A stretch of DNA of 64,000 nucleotides from Sedimentisphaerales bacterium. GTDB lineage: Bacteria; Planctomycetota; Phycisphaerae; Sedimentisphaerales; Anaerobacaceae. Where the stretch lies: assembly GCA_016932095.1 (NCBI GenBank), contig JAFGDN010000072.1, forward strand, positions 1 to 64,000, written 5' to 3'. The translations under genes were made by a program, and so were the position numbers. Below, piece by piece: positions 9,655 through 18,619 of this stretch. The notes under the pieces were generated by a model. The model saw only the letters and a program-made list of their open reading frames with translations, did not search any database and was not told the DNA's origin. How positions within the stretch are numbered: the stretch's first letter is position 1; each line of letters opens with the position of its first letter.

Positions 9655-10272
9655 ATGGGTAAGGCAGGTAAAAAAACGGTTATTGGCATCGTGGGCGGGG
9701 TGTGCTCGGGGAAGAGCACGGCGGCAAGGGAGCTGGCGAAGTTCGGCTGCGCGGTTATTGACGCCGATGAAATTGCACATAAGCTGCTGGACCAGAAAGA
9801 CATCCGGGAGAGGATTGTGCGGGTATTTGGCATGGATATTCTTGATAGCGCCGGCAGGATAGACAGAGGACAACTGGCAAATGAGGTATTCAGCGACCCG
9901 GTGAAGCTAAAGAAGCTGACGGATATACTGCACTCCCCCGTTATGGCCGAGGTCGAACAATTGATTGACAGATACGGTAAAGATAAAATGAGCAAAGCGA
10001 TAGTCCTGGACGTTCCCTTATTGGTCGAAATTGGCTGGGAAAAACGGTGCGACCGTATAATTTTTGTCGATTGCAAACCCCCCGTTCGGCTCGAAAGGGC
10101 CCAAAAAACAGGTTTTTTTGACGCCGACCAGTTAAAAAGTCGAGAAAATTTACAAATTTCTCTGGACAAGAAGAAACACATAGCCGATAATATCGTCGAT
10201 AACAATTCCGACTTATCGGGCTTGTCCAGACAAATCGCTGATATCTTTTCAAGCATATTTGAGAAAGAATAA
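9655..10272 (+). CDS. coaE: Dephospho-CoA kinase
   Basis: 205 residues, normal family length. It catalyses the last step of coenzyme A synthesis, ATP-dependent phosphorylation of the 3'-hydroxyl of dephospho-CoA. The Walker A loop is GGVCSGKST (14-22), followed by the CoaE-typical VIDADEIAH, then VLDVPLLVEIGW and the lid region beginning at RLERAQKT. The second residue of the usual GLTGGIGSGKS motif is changed to VCSGKS but keeps G, K and S/T. No good Shine-Dalgarno precedes the ATG. It is followed after 145 bases by rho, which appears to have its own promoter. Confidence 0.93.
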   Translation: MGKAGKKTVIGIVGGVCSGKSTAARELAKFGCAVIDADEIAHKLLDQKDIRERIVRVFGMDILDSAGRIDRGQLANEVFSDPVKLKKLTDILHSPVMAEVEQLIDRYGKDKMSKAIVLDVPLLVEIGWEKRCDRIIFVDCKPPVRLERAQKTGFFDADQLKSRENLQISLDKKKHIADNIVDNNSDLSGLSRQIADIFSSIFEKE

Positions 10273-10290
10273 GCGGGGTTTTGATACAAC

Positions 10291-10319
10291 TTGACTGAAA
10301 TCGGCCCGTTTTTGAGAAT
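10291..10319 (+). promoter_or_regulatory. Candidate sigma-70 promoter for rho
   Basis: TTGACT (10291-10296), a 17-base spacer and GAGAAT (10314-10319) lie just after coaE and about 100 bases before the rho start. The -35 is good and the -10 matches four of six positions. Confidence 0.4.
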
Positions 10320-10417
10320 CGAAAATTCTGAAAGAATCAATCGGTTGCACATACCGCAATGTAAAAGCGGGATAATTTATCACCAATAGAAAGCTGTAAA
10401 CAAGCATAGGAGCAACT

Positions 10418-11896
10418 ATGGCCAAGGTTAGCGGAAAAACCAGAAGAAAAAGAAAAGATTCTGATGAGCCGGAGTCAACCGGGCAGATTTCGCAGCCGGT
10501 GACGCAGCCGCAGGATGAGGCGGCAACAGCTGCCGGGCAACAGCAGGCCAACGGGCAGGCAGCAGAAGCGGTCGCGACGGCGCCGAAAACAGAGGAGGAA
10601 TCCACTCATGAGAAATATGAGCGGATAAAGAAGGGACAGCTTTACCTGACCGACCTTCAAAAGTTGAGCGTCTCAGAGCTGCACGAGATGGCCAAGAAGG
10701 AGAATATCATCGAATACACCGCGCTGAAGAAGCAGGAACTGATATTCCGTATTTTGAAGGAGCGTATCAGGCAAAACGGCCTGATGTATGGCGAGGGGGT
10801 GCTGGAGGTGCTGCCCGACGGTTACGGCTTCCTGCGAAACCCCGATTACAATTACCTGTCAAGCCCCGATGATATATACGTGTCGCCTTCGCAGATAAGG
10901 CGGTTTGGGCTGCGCACGGGCAACGTCGTATCGGGTCAGATTCGTCCGCCGAAGGAATCGGAGAAGTATTTTGCGCTGCTGCGGGTCGAGGCGATTAACT
11001 TCGAGGACCCCGACAAGCTTGCGGAAAAAACGGTCTTCAGCGATTTAACGCCGCTGCATCCGCTGGAACGGATAATATTAGAAACAAACCCCGAAGAACT
11101 GAATATGCGTATCATCGACCTGATAACGCCCGTCGGCAAGGGGCAAAGAGGACTTATTGTGGCGCCGCCGAGGACGGGTAAAACGGTTTTGCTCCAGAAA
11201 ATGGCCAACGCAATCACAACCAACCACCCCCAGGTAAAGCTGATAGTATTGCTAATCGACGAACGGCCTGAGGAAGTTACCGAAATGGAGCGTAAGACCG
11301 GGCCGGACGTTGAGGTGATAAGCTCGACATTCGATGAGCCGGCGGCTCGACACTGCCAGGTCGCGGAAATCGTAATCGAAAAGGCCAAACGCCTCGTCGA
11401 GTACGGACACGACGTGGTAATCCTGCTGGATTCAATCACGCGGCTGGCCCGCGCCTACAATTCTGAAATGCCGCATTCGGGCAAAATCCTGACCGGCGGC
11501 GTTGACGCAAGCGCGATGCAGATGCCCAAGAAATTCTTCGGGGCCGCCAGAAAAATCGAGGAAGGCGGGTCGCTGACGATATTCGCCACCGCCCTTATCG
11601 ACACCGGCTCAAAGATGGATGAGGTCATTTTCGAGGAATTCAAGGCCACGGGCAATATGGAGCTGCATCTGGACCGAAAGCTGGTTGACAGGCGCGTCTG
11701 GCCGGCAATCGACATCAGCAGAAGCGGAACCAGAAGAGAAGAACTGCTGCTGGCGCCCAAAGAGCTTGAATTGACCTATCGGCTGCGAAGAGTGCTTAGC
11801 GAAATGAACCAGGTCGAGGCATTAGAGCTATTGAAAGGCCGACTGGGCAAGTGCCGCACCAACGCCGAATTCCTGATGACGATGAACATCGACTAA
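10418..11896 (+). CDS. rho: Transcription termination factor Rho
   Basis: 492 residues; E. coli Rho has 419, and the difference is an N-terminal low-complexity extension (~1-60, rich in Q, A, K and E). Then come the Rho_N helical domain ([16 protein letters not shown]), the cold-shock-like RNA-binding domain ([14 protein letters not shown]) and the RecA-type motor. The motor shows Walker A APPRTGKT (249-256), the [15 protein letters not shown] segment, Walker [17 protein letters not shown] and the MNID C-terminus. It is a hexameric RNA-dependent ATPase that ends transcripts and enforces transcription-translation coupling. Planctomycete-type N-terminal insertions in Rho are known to be common. 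It is followed by a strong intrinsic terminator, which isolates it from valS. Confidence 0.98.
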   Translation: MAKVSGKTRRKRKDSDEPESTGQISQPVTQPQDEAATAAGQQQANGQAAEAVATAPKTEEESTHEKYERIKKGQLYLTDLQKLSVSELHEMAKKENIIEYTALKKQELIFRILKERIRQNGLMYGEGVLEVLPDGYGFLRNPDYNYLSSPDDIYVSPSQIRRFGLRTGNVVSGQIRPPKESEKYFALLRVEAINFEDPDKLAEKTVFSDLTPLHPLERIILETNPEELNMRIIDLITPVGKGQRGLIVAPPRTGKTVLLQKMANAITTNHPQVKLIVLLIDERPEEVTEMERKTGPDVEVISSTFDEPAARHCQVAEIVIEKAKRLVEYGHDVVILLDSITRLARAYNSEMPHSGKILTGGVDASAMQMPKKFFGAARKIEEGGSLTIFATALIDTGSKMDEVIFEEFKATGNMELHLDRKLVDRRVWPAIDISRSGTRREELLLAPKELELTYRLRRVLSEMNQVEALELLKGRLGKCRTNAEFLMTMNID

Positions 11897-11943
11897 TGTC
11901 TTAAAACGGGCTGCTTTACATTAAGCAGCTACTTGATTAAGAT

Positions 11944-11985
11944 AAGATTCCGGCAGGTAAGCGCCTGCCGGAATCTTTTATTTTA
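11944..11985 (+). terminator. Strong intrinsic terminator after rho
   Basis: AAGATTCCGGCAGG (11944-11957) and CCTGCCGGAATCTT (11964-11977) form a perfect 14-bp stem with a 6-base loop, followed by TTATTTT. It lies 48 bases after the rho stop and just before valS. Confidence 0.92.
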
Positions 11986-12006
11986 CAGATATTTTTTGGA
12001 AACCGT

Positions 12007-14889
12007 ATGACTGAACAGCTTGGCAAGATTTATGAGCCGAAGATAACGGAAGAGCAGGCGAACCGGATTTGGCTTGAGAATAACAGCTTTCATGCCGAAG
12101 CGGATGGCGTTAATCGCAAGCCCTATACAATCGTAATACCGCCGCCGAACGTTACGGCTGCGCTTCATCTGGGGCACGCCTTAAACAATACCCTTCAGGA
12201 TATTCTAATTCGCTATCACAGGATGAAGGGCTTGAATACGCTTTGGATGCCCGGCACAGACCACGCCGGCATCGCCACGCAGACGGTCGTTGAGAAAAGG
12301 ATACTGACTGAGGAGGGTAAACGCCGGACGGATTTTGCGCGGGAGGAATTTATCGGCCGCGTTCAGGCGTGGAAGGATGAATACGAACAAAAAATCATTG
12401 ACCAGCTAAAGGCGATGGGCTGCTCCTGCGACTGGCAGCGGACGCGGTTTACAATGGACGAGGTCTGCGCAAGGGCGGTCAGGGCGGCGTTTTTCAAACT
12501 CTTCAAGGATGGTTTGATTTACCGAGGTAAACGCCTTGTAAACTGGGACCCCGCCACGCAAACGGTGCTGGCAGACGATGAGGTCGAGCACGAGACGATT
12601 CAGGGATTTTTCTGGTATTTGCGTTACCCGCTTAATGAGCCGGTTGTTATTGAAGGCAAACGCGTTGAGTTCGTTACGGTCGCCACGACCCGGCCCGAGA
12701 CGATGCTGGGCGATACGGCTGTCGCGATGAACCCCGGCGACCCGCGGGCGAAATATCTCGTCGGTAAAATTGTGAAGCTGCCTATCGTAGGCAGGAAGAT
12801 TCCCATTATAGCCGATGAGCACGTTGTTTTGCCGAATACAACAAGCGAAGACGAAAAAGCAAAATTCTCGACGGGCTTTTTGAAAGTTACTCCCGCACAC
12901 GATCCCGACGACTGGGCAATCGGGCAAAGGCAGGGGCTTGAAGTCATAAACGTAATGGCGCCGGACGGCTCAATCAGCGATAAATTCGGCTGGACGGATT
13001 GGGAAAAAATCAAAAATCCCGACGTTGAAAACCTGATTGGTATGGACCGTTTCGAGGCCAGAGAGGCCGTCGTCGAGTGGTTCAGGGAAGAAGGATTGCT
13101 TGAGGAAATCAGACCATACAGCCACGAGGTCGGCCACAGCTATCGAAGCCACGTTCCAATTGAGCCGTATCTGTCGGACCAGTGGTATATTGCGGTGAAA
13201 AAACCGATTCCGTCGCTCGTCGCTCGTCGCTCGTCGCTCGCAGAAGAACTTATCGAGGGCACTGATGTTCCGGTGAACTCATTGGCGGGATTGGCGTTGA
13301 AGCCGTTATTGGATGGCCGATTGCGATTCATTCCTGAACGTTACGCCAGGACATATCAGGCCTGGCTCGAAAACCTCCGCGACTGGCCGATAAGCAGACA
13401 ACTATGGTGGGGACACAGAATACCAATCTGGTATTGTCAAAAGTGCGGACAATTCAATTCAGGGCTTGAAGACCCGATGCGATGCGAGAAATGCAGCAGT
13501 GATGAAATGGTGCAGGATACAGATGTTCTCGATACCTGGTTTAGCTCGGCGTTGTGGCCTTTCAGCACACTGGGCTGGCCGCAGGTGTCGCCGGTATTGA
13601 AGACGTTTTACCCGGGAGATGTGCTTTGCACGGCGCGTGAAATCATCACTCTTTGGGTTACGCGAATGGTTATGATGGGCCAGTATTGCGTCGGCGATAT
13701 ACCGTTCAAAGACGTGTATATCCACGCGATGATACAGGACGGCGAAGGCCGAAAGATGAGCAAGAGCTTGGGTAACGGCATTGACCCGCTTGTCGCCATA
13801 AACAGCCACGGGGCGGACGCGATGCGGTTTACCCTTGCCAGTATGACAACTGACACGCAGGATATTAGAATGCCGGTTGCGACGATGACGCTGCCTGACG
13901 GCAGGGTCGAAAATACCTCGCCGAAATTCGACGTCGGGCGGAATTTCTGCAACAAGCTGTGGAACGCATCGCGGTTTGCAATGATGAACCTCGAAGGTGT
14001 TAATCCTGACGATTTTGACAAATCCAAAATGACCATAACGGATAAGTGGATTTTGTCTCGTCTTGCTCGAACCATCAATGAAGTTACAGCCGCACTTGAC
14101 GCGTTTAAATACAATGAACCGTTAAACGCTCTTTATAAATTCTTCTGGAACGATTTCTGCGATTGGTATCTCGAATGGGCCAAGCCGAGGATGCAGGACG
14201 CCGGGCAAAAGCCCGTCGCACAAAACGTCCTTGCGTTCGTTCTCGACCAGGTTTTGCGGTTGCTGCACCCCTTTGTGCCGTTTATCACGGAGGGTATCTT
14301 TCAGAAATTAAATGAAATATCACCGGTTCGCGGATTAAAGGGGATAGCGGATTTAAGCAGCGCAAAGGCGCTGGTAAAAGCCGACTGGCCGAAGCGGCTC
14401 GAAACGCTGATTGACAACGAGGCCGAAAGGCAGATTGCGATTGTGCAGTCGGTCGTCAAGGCAATCAGGGACATCAGGACCAAATACAATCGCCCGCCAA
14501 AGGAAATGCTATTTGTTTCAGCCAGACCAGCGAGAGAACATATTGATATAATGAAACAAAATGCAGATCTCATTAAGCAATTAGCGGGCGTAAAAGAGTT
14601 TGAAGCCGGAATAGCGATTGTTAAACCACCCAATGCTGCGGTTGCAATTGCTGATGCAAGTGAAGTTTATGTGCATAATGTAGTCGACATTGAGGCGGAA
14701 CGAAACCGGCTGACAAAACAAAAAGAGCAGATTGAGGGGGCATTGAAGAGCATAGAAGCGAAGCTGGCCAATGAAAATTTCGTATCGAGGGCAAAACCGC
14801 AGGTCGTTGAACAGGCAAAGAACAAACTGGCTGAGCTGACCGAACAATTAAAAGTTATCGAAAAACACCTGGCTGAGCTGGGCAACTAA
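12007..14889 (+). CDS. valS: Valyl-tRNA synthetase
   Basis: 960 residues, class Ia synthetase that charges tRNA-Val and edits mischarged Thr. The HIGH-type motif is HLGH (54-57), KMSKS is at 583-587, and the editing domain (VTVATTRPETMLGDTAV) lies between them. SDQWY and RQLWWGHRIPIWY flank the return to the catalytic core. The C-terminal ~65 residues form the usual coiled coil (EAERNRLTKQKEQIEGALK). Residues ~402-412 (SLVARRSSLAE) are encoded by four perfect copies of a 7-base unit and look like an acquired piece in a variable loop after SDQWYIAVKK. The start lies 22 bases past the rho terminator stem. An 80-base inverted repeat follows the stop. Confidence 0.98.
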   Translation: MTEQLGKIYEPKITEEQANRIWLENNSFHAEADGVNRKPYTIVIPPPNVTAALHLGHALNNTLQDILIRYHRMKGLNTLWMPGTDHAGIATQTVVEKRILTEEGKRRTDFAREEFIGRVQAWKDEYEQKIIDQLKAMGCSCDWQRTRFTMDEVCARAVRAAFFKLFKDGLIYRGKRLVNWDPATQTVLADDEVEHETIQGFFWYLRYPLNEPVVIEGKRVEFVTVATTRPETMLGDTAVAMNPGDPRAKYLVGKIVKLPIVGRKIPIIADEHVVLPNTTSEDEKAKFSTGFLKVTPAHDPDDWAIGQRQGLEVINVMAPDGSISDKFGWTDWEKIKNPDVENLIGMDRFEAREAVVEWFREEGLLEEIRPYSHEVGHSYRSHVPIEPYLSDQWYIAVKKPIPSLVARRSSLAEELIEGTDVPVNSLAGLALKPLLDGRLRFIPERYARTYQAWLENLRDWPISRQLWWGHRIPIWYCQKCGQFNSGLEDPMRCEKCSSDEMVQDTDVLDTWFSSALWPFSTLGWPQVSPVLKTFYPGDVLCTAREIITLWVTRMVMMGQYCVGDIPFKDVYIHAMIQDGEGRKMSKSLGNGIDPLVAINSHGADAMRFTLASMTTDTQDIRMPVATMTLPDGRVENTSPKFDVGRNFCNKLWNASRFAMMNLEGVNPDDFDKSKMTITDKWILSRLARTINEVTAALDAFKYNEPLNALYKFFWNDFCDWYLEWAKPRMQDAGQKPVAQNVLAFVLDQVLRLLHPFVPFITEGIFQKLNEISPVRGLKGIADLSSAKALVKADWPKRLETLIDNEAERQIAIVQSVVKAIRDIRTKYNRPPKEMLFVSARPAREHIDIMKQNADLIKQLAGVKEFEAGIAIVKPPNAAVAIADASEVYVHNVVDIEAERNRLTKQKEQIEGALKSIEAKLANENFVSRAKPQVVEQAKNKLAELTEQLKVIEKHLAELGN
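13211..13240 (+). repeat. Heptanucleotide tandem repeat (CGTCGCT x4) inside valS
   Basis: Four perfect copies of CGTCGCT plus two more bases lie within the valS frame. They encode the RRS-type peptide in SLVARRSSLAE. Seven is not a multiple of three, so gain or loss of one unit would shift the reading frame. Confidence 0.9.
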
Positions 14890-14892
14890 AAG

Positions 14893-14974
14893 ATTCACCG
14901 CCGAGCACGCGGAGACCGCAGAGAAAAAAACAAAAAATTAATCTCTGCGTGCTCTGTGGTCTCTGCGGTGAGGA
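14893..14974. repeat. Imperfect long inverted repeat of the GCAGAGACC type
   Basis: The left arm (TTCACCGCCGAGCACGCGGA and onwards to 14923) pairs imperfectly with the right arm (TCTCTGCGTGCTCTGTGGTC and onwards to 14974) around an A-rich centre. It fills the gap between valS and the next gene. The right arm ends in TGAGGAAAG, which serves as the ribosome binding site of the gene at 14985. A shorter relative occurs at 29161-29212. Confidence 0.8.
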
Positions 14975-14984
14975 AAGTTAAAAA

Positions 14985-15380
14985 ATGGAAATCGAAGTCG
15001 AACTGTCGAAGATAATCATAAACGAAAGCTCTGACCAGCAGATAATAGTCCTCAAGGAGCGGCAGGGCGAGCGCAGCTTCCCGATAGTCATTGGTATCGT
15101 TGAGGTATTCGCGATAGACCGTCGGCTGAAAGGGATTGCTACGCCCCGGCCTATGACCCACGATTTATTGGACGGCGTAATCAAAAGTTTGGGAGCGAAA
15201 GTCGAAAAAATCGTCATCAACGACCTGCGCAACCACACTTTTTATGCCAGGATTGTGTTGAGCATAAACGGCAGAATCTCCGAAGTGGATTCCCGCCCGT
15301 CGGACGCGATAGCGCTTGGCGCGGCTTCGGGAGCGCCTATTTTTGTTGCTGAGCACGTTTTTGACCAAGTCGGCGGCTGA
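14985..15380 (+). CDS. Bifunctional nuclease (BFN/DUF151) family protein
   Basis: 131 residues covering one BFN domain. Conserved features include the opening acidic strand, ERSFPIVIGIVEVFAIDR, RPMTHDLLDGVI, the INDLRNHTFYARIVL strand and VDSRPSDAIALG. Plant members of this domain have been reported to have both DNase and RNase activity; the role in bacteria is not settled. AGGAAAG for ribosome binding comes from the end of the preceding inverted repeat. The 3' end overlaps the convergent lspA gene by 44 bases, so both proteins share that DNA in opposite strands. Family assignment is firm, function is not. Confidence 0.88.
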   Translation: MEIEVELSKIIINESSDQQIIVLKERQGERSFPIVIGIVEVFAIDRRLKGIATPRPMTHDLLDGVIKSLGAKVEKIVINDLRNHTFYARIVLSINGRISEVDSRPSDAIALGAASGAPIFVAEHVFDQVGG

Positions 15381-15849
15381 AAATGCTCGATAAAAAGAGC
15401 AGACCAACGGCGATACACAGCAGGGAATCAGCAACGTTAAATGCAGGCCAGTGTTTGCCCGGCCAATAAACAACGTCGATGAAATCACGGACTAAGCCGT
15501 TGTTGAACAGCCGGTCGTAGAGGTTGCCGCAGATTCCCGCCGCTAACAAAGCTAATGTTATTGTGATAATTTTACGCTGGGCGGTATCGAAAAAGAATAC
15601 CGTGAGCACCACTCCTAACGCCGCGATTGAGACGGCTATTAGCAGCCATCGTTGTCCCTCCGCTATGCCGAATGCGGCGCCGGAGTTGAGGGCAAGCCGA
15701 AAGCTAAGGAAATCCTCAATTATAGTAAAATTATCGCGGCTATTGTTCTCAAACCAGCGGAAGACCGCGGCTTTGCTCCATAAATCCAAAAGCAGACCGG
15801 CCGTGAAAATCGGCCAGAAAAGCAGGTGAGAGTGAATCGAACGATTCAT
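15337..15849 (-). CDS. lspA: Lipoprotein signal peptidase (signal peptidase II)
   Basis: 170 residues with four membrane helices. The catalytic aspartates lie in GNLYDRLFNNGLVRDFIDV and in FNVADSLL, matching the family's GN-x-x-DR and FN-x-AD motifs; the LALNSGAAFGI segment is also typical. It cleaves prolipoproteins before the lipidated Cys in the inner membrane. Its start overlaps the stop of the upstream TPR lipoprotein gene by four bases (ATGA), so the two are co-transcribed and probably translationally coupled. The last ~10 residues are a basic tail (RRLGQKRAQQQK). It overlaps the convergent BFN gene at its 3' end. Confidence 0.95.
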   Translation of the reverse strand: MNRSIHSHLLFWPIFTAGLLLDLWSKAAVFRWFENNSRDNFTIIEDFLSFRLALNSGAAFGIAEGQRWLLIAVSIAALGVVLTVFFFDTAQRKIITITLALLAAGICGNLYDRLFNNGLVRDFIDVVYWPGKHWPAFNVADSLLCIAVGLLFLSSIFSRRLGQKRAQQQK

Positions 15850-16802
15850 TTCGAGTACTTCTCAATGAGTTTAATCAAACGGTCTCGTCGCGGCTGGTCG
15901 GGCTTGATGCTGAGCGATTTTCGCCAAAGTTCGACTGCCTTTTCCTTAAGCCGGACGTCCTCATTGTTAAGGGCGTTTAGCATATACGCGACGCCAAGCC
16001 CCCGATACGCCTCCCAGTCGAGATTGTTTATTTCGATTGCCTTGTCATAACTTTCGATGGCCTGGTTGACGTCTTCGAGGCGAAGATAACAAAAGCCCAG
16101 GTATTGATACGCGGAGCCGTTATCAGGGTGTGAATTTGTTACCGTTGTAAGCAGCTCCCTGGCCGGTTCGTAACGGCCGGTCCGCAGATATGCCGCCGCC
16201 AGAGATAACATAGCTGTGGGATTATCACTGTCTATCTCCAGCGCCCGCTTGAACGTTCGAATCGAACGCTCATAATCATTCTGCGCTTCGTAAATGTTGC
16301 CCAGCATCATTTGCAGCTCGAAAATGTTGGGGTCGATTTTCTCCGCCCTCTTTCCATAAGCAAGCGCCTGGTCCAGGTCGTTGACCTCGTAAAGGCATTT
16401 GGCGGCGTTGAGATTTGCCTCAAGGTGGTCGGGCTTGAGCTCGACGGCTTTCTGATACGCCTTGACCGCCTGGGCGAAGTCCGACATTATCTGATAGACC
16501 CGCCCCAAACTGAAATAGTCCTTGAACGACCACGGATTCAGCTCAGTCGCCTTTTCATAGGAGCCCGCGGCCCTGGGGTATTCCTTGTTCTGCTCGTAAA
16601 TTTCGCCCAATAGCGAATGTGCCAGCGAAAACCTTCTGTCGGCTCGAATCGCCAGGTTCAGTTTTCTGATTGCCTGCTGGTCCTGGTTTTGCTCTTTGAG
16701 AGTTACCGCGTCAACGTAAAACTCAACCGCCCGCTGTCTTGGGGCGCAGCCGGCGAACAATAAAAACACAAATACCGCTGTGTAAGATATTATCTTCATC
16801 AT
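15846..16802 (-). CDS. TPR-repeat lipoprotein
   Basis: 318 residues. A short signal peptide ends in the lipobox FAGC with C19 as the lipidation site, which places it at the cell envelope. Residues ~28-318 are at least seven tetratricopeptide repeats with the usual A/Y/A/P spacing (YEKATELNPW, YQKAVELKPDH, FKRALEIDSDN, YDKAIEINNLD). These proteins act as scaffolds for complexes; PilF-like and generic TPR lipoproteins look alike, so no partner can be named. Two adjacent ATG codons are available (16802 and 16799). It leads a two-gene operon with lspA and is divergent from gpmI. Confidence 0.85.
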   Translation of the reverse strand: MMKIISYTAVFVFLLFAGCAPRQRAVEFYVDAVTLKEQNQDQQAIRKLNLAIRADRRFSLAHSLLGEIYEQNKEYPRAAGSYEKATELNPWSFKDYFSLGRVYQIMSDFAQAVKAYQKAVELKPDHLEANLNAAKCLYEVNDLDQALAYGKRAEKIDPNIFELQMMLGNIYEAQNDYERSIRTFKRALEIDSDNPTAMLSLAAAYLRTGRYEPARELLTTVTNSHPDNGSAYQYLGFCYLRLEDVNQAIESYDKAIEINNLDWEAYRGLGVAYMLNALNNEDVRLKEKAVELWRKSLSIKPDQPRRDRLIKLIEKYSK

Positions 16803-16903
16803 CGCGTCTTAGGTATATCGTCAAAAGGTATCGTAAGTTCTTAAATTATATCGTGATAGGCATCGCAGTCAATCCGGCGGGGCGCGACGGGGGGTATAAA
16901 CGT

Positions 16904-16932
16904 TTGACACAAAGGCGGTTAGATTCTATCAT
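16904..16932 (+). promoter_or_regulatory. Sigma-70 promoter for gpmI
   Basis: TTGACA (16904-16909), a 17-base spacer and TATCAT (16927-16932) give one of the best promoter matches in the window. Transcription would start near 16939, about 38 bases before the gpmI ATG. The region also separates the divergent TPR lipoprotein gene. Confidence 0.75.
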
Positions 16933-16976
16933 ATCGGGCTGCATGGCATTTCTTTATTTTGAAAGGTATTGTTTAT

Positions 16977-18554
16977 ATGGCAAAAACTGTAAATCTGGAA
17001 CGCAGGCCGTTTGTGCTGATAATCCGCGACGGGTGGGGCTATAATCCCGACCCGGCAGAGGATGCCTATAACGCAGTAAAACGCGCTGATGTTCCTGTTG
17101 ATAATATGCTGATGAGCCGGTATCCGAATACGCTTATTCATACTTACGGCGAATGGGTGGGATTGCCCGACGGCACTATGGGAAACAGCGAAGTGGGCCA
17201 TCAGAATATCGGCGCCGGCAGAATCGTCCCCCAGGAGTCCGTCCGCCTGAGCCACGCCATACGCGACGGGTCGTTTTTCAAAAACGAGCATTTCGGCAAT
17301 TTAATCAAATTCGTAAAGGAGCGCCGCGGCCGACTGCACCTTTTGGGCCTGTGCAGCAACATAGGCGTCCATTCGCTGCTCGACCATTTATACGGCCTGC
17401 TTGAGCTTGCAAAAAGGAATGAAATCAAGGATGTCTTCATTCACGCCTTTACCGATGGCCGCGACTCCCCGCCCGACAGCGGGGCGGGTTATATCGCCCA
17501 AATTGAAAAAAAGGCGGCCAAAATCGGGGTGGGCAAAATCGCTGCGGTAATGGGCAGGTTTTACGCAATGGACCGAGACAGCCGATGGGACCGGGTGCAG
17601 AAGGCGTACGAGTGTATGCGCGTCGGCAAGGGTTTGAAGGCCAAAAGCGCAGCCGAGGCCGTCGCCAACAGCTACGCTAAACAGGTAACAGACGAATTCA
17701 TCGAGCCGACCTGTATAGTCGATAAAGATAACGAGCCGATTGGAAAAATTTGCGACGGCGACGGGGTGATATTTTTCAATTTCAGGGGCGACAGACCCCG
17801 CGAAATAACCCGTGCCTTCGTTTTGCCCGATTTCAAGGAATTCCCCCGCACTACTAAGCCGGATATTTACTATGTCTGTATGACCGAATATGACGCGACG
17901 ATACCTGCGCCGGTGGCGTTTCCCAAACCGCCCAAAATGAAAAATATTCTGGGCGACTACTGGAGCTCGCTGGGCCTCAAACAGTTCCGATGTGCGGAAA
18001 CCGAAAAATACGCCCATGTAACGTTTTTCTTTAATGATTACACCGAAAAGCCCTTCCCTGGCGAGGATAGGCAGATAGTGCCCTCGCCTCGGGTCAGGAC
18101 TTATGATTTGAAACCAGAAATGAGCGCGTATGAGGTGACCGATGTGGTGCTTGAACGGCTTGATTCAAATAAATACGACGTGATGGTCATCAATTTCGCC
18201 AATCCAGATATGGTGGGTCACACGGGTGTATTGGAGGCGGCGATTAAAGCGGCTGAGACGGTCGATGCCTGCGTGGGGAAAATCCTCGATAAGGTAAAAC
18301 AAATGGGCGGGGCGGCGATAGTAACGGCCGACCACGGTAACTTCGAGAAAATGATAGACGCAAGCCCCGACAAGCCCCACACCGCTCACACCATCGGCGA
18401 CGTGCCACTGATAGTGTTCGATGAGAGATACAAAGGCAGGAAATTGCGCGAAGGCGGCGCACTTGCCGATATCGGGCCGACGCTGCTCGAAATGATGGGA
18501 CTGCCCCAGCCGGCGGAAATGACAGGGCGCAGCTTGCTGCAAAAACAAGAGTAA
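16977..18554 (+). CDS. gpmI: 2,3-bisphosphoglycerate-independent phosphoglycerate mutase
   Basis: 525 residues from the ATG at 16977, which has GAAAGG ten bases before it; an in-frame TTG at 16959 is less likely. It interconverts 3- and 2-phosphoglycerate in glycolysis using two Mn2+ ions. The phospho-acceptor serine is S71 in MGNSEVGHQNIGAGR. Other family marks are IIRDGWG at the start, HAFTDGRDSPP, FRGDRPREITRAF and the C-terminal metal site TADHGNFEKM ... HTAHT. Length is normal (E. coli 514). It has a strong promoter of its own and is followed 65 bases later by mutL. Confidence 0.97.
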   Translation: MAKTVNLERRPFVLIIRDGWGYNPDPAEDAYNAVKRADVPVDNMLMSRYPNTLIHTYGEWVGLPDGTMGNSEVGHQNIGAGRIVPQESVRLSHAIRDGSFFKNEHFGNLIKFVKERRGRLHLLGLCSNIGVHSLLDHLYGLLELAKRNEIKDVFIHAFTDGRDSPPDSGAGYIAQIEKKAAKIGVGKIAAVMGRFYAMDRDSRWDRVQKAYECMRVGKGLKAKSAAEAVANSYAKQVTDEFIEPTCIVDKDNEPIGKICDGDGVIFFNFRGDRPREITRAFVLPDFKEFPRTTKPDIYYVCMTEYDATIPAPVAFPKPPKMKNILGDYWSSLGLKQFRCAETEKYAHVTFFFNDYTEKPFPGEDRQIVPSPRVRTYDLKPEMSAYEVTDVVLERLDSNKYDVMVINFANPDMVGHTGVLEAAIKAAETVDACVGKILDKVKQMGGAAIVTADHGNFEKMIDASPDKPHTAHTIGDVPLIVFDERYKGRKLREGGALADIGPTLLEMMGLPQPAEMTGRSLLQKQE

Positions 18555-18619
18555 AGGGGGGCAGTTTCATTTTTTACCCCCTGACATAAATTTGTGGGCT
18601 TACCGGTAAGGGAGAAAAA

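Noticed and set aside
9285-10352. 355-residue open frame on the minus strand
   Set aside because: It covers the HNH and coaE genes in the opposite sense, both of which have intact family motifs; the translation is Ser/Leu-rich noise.
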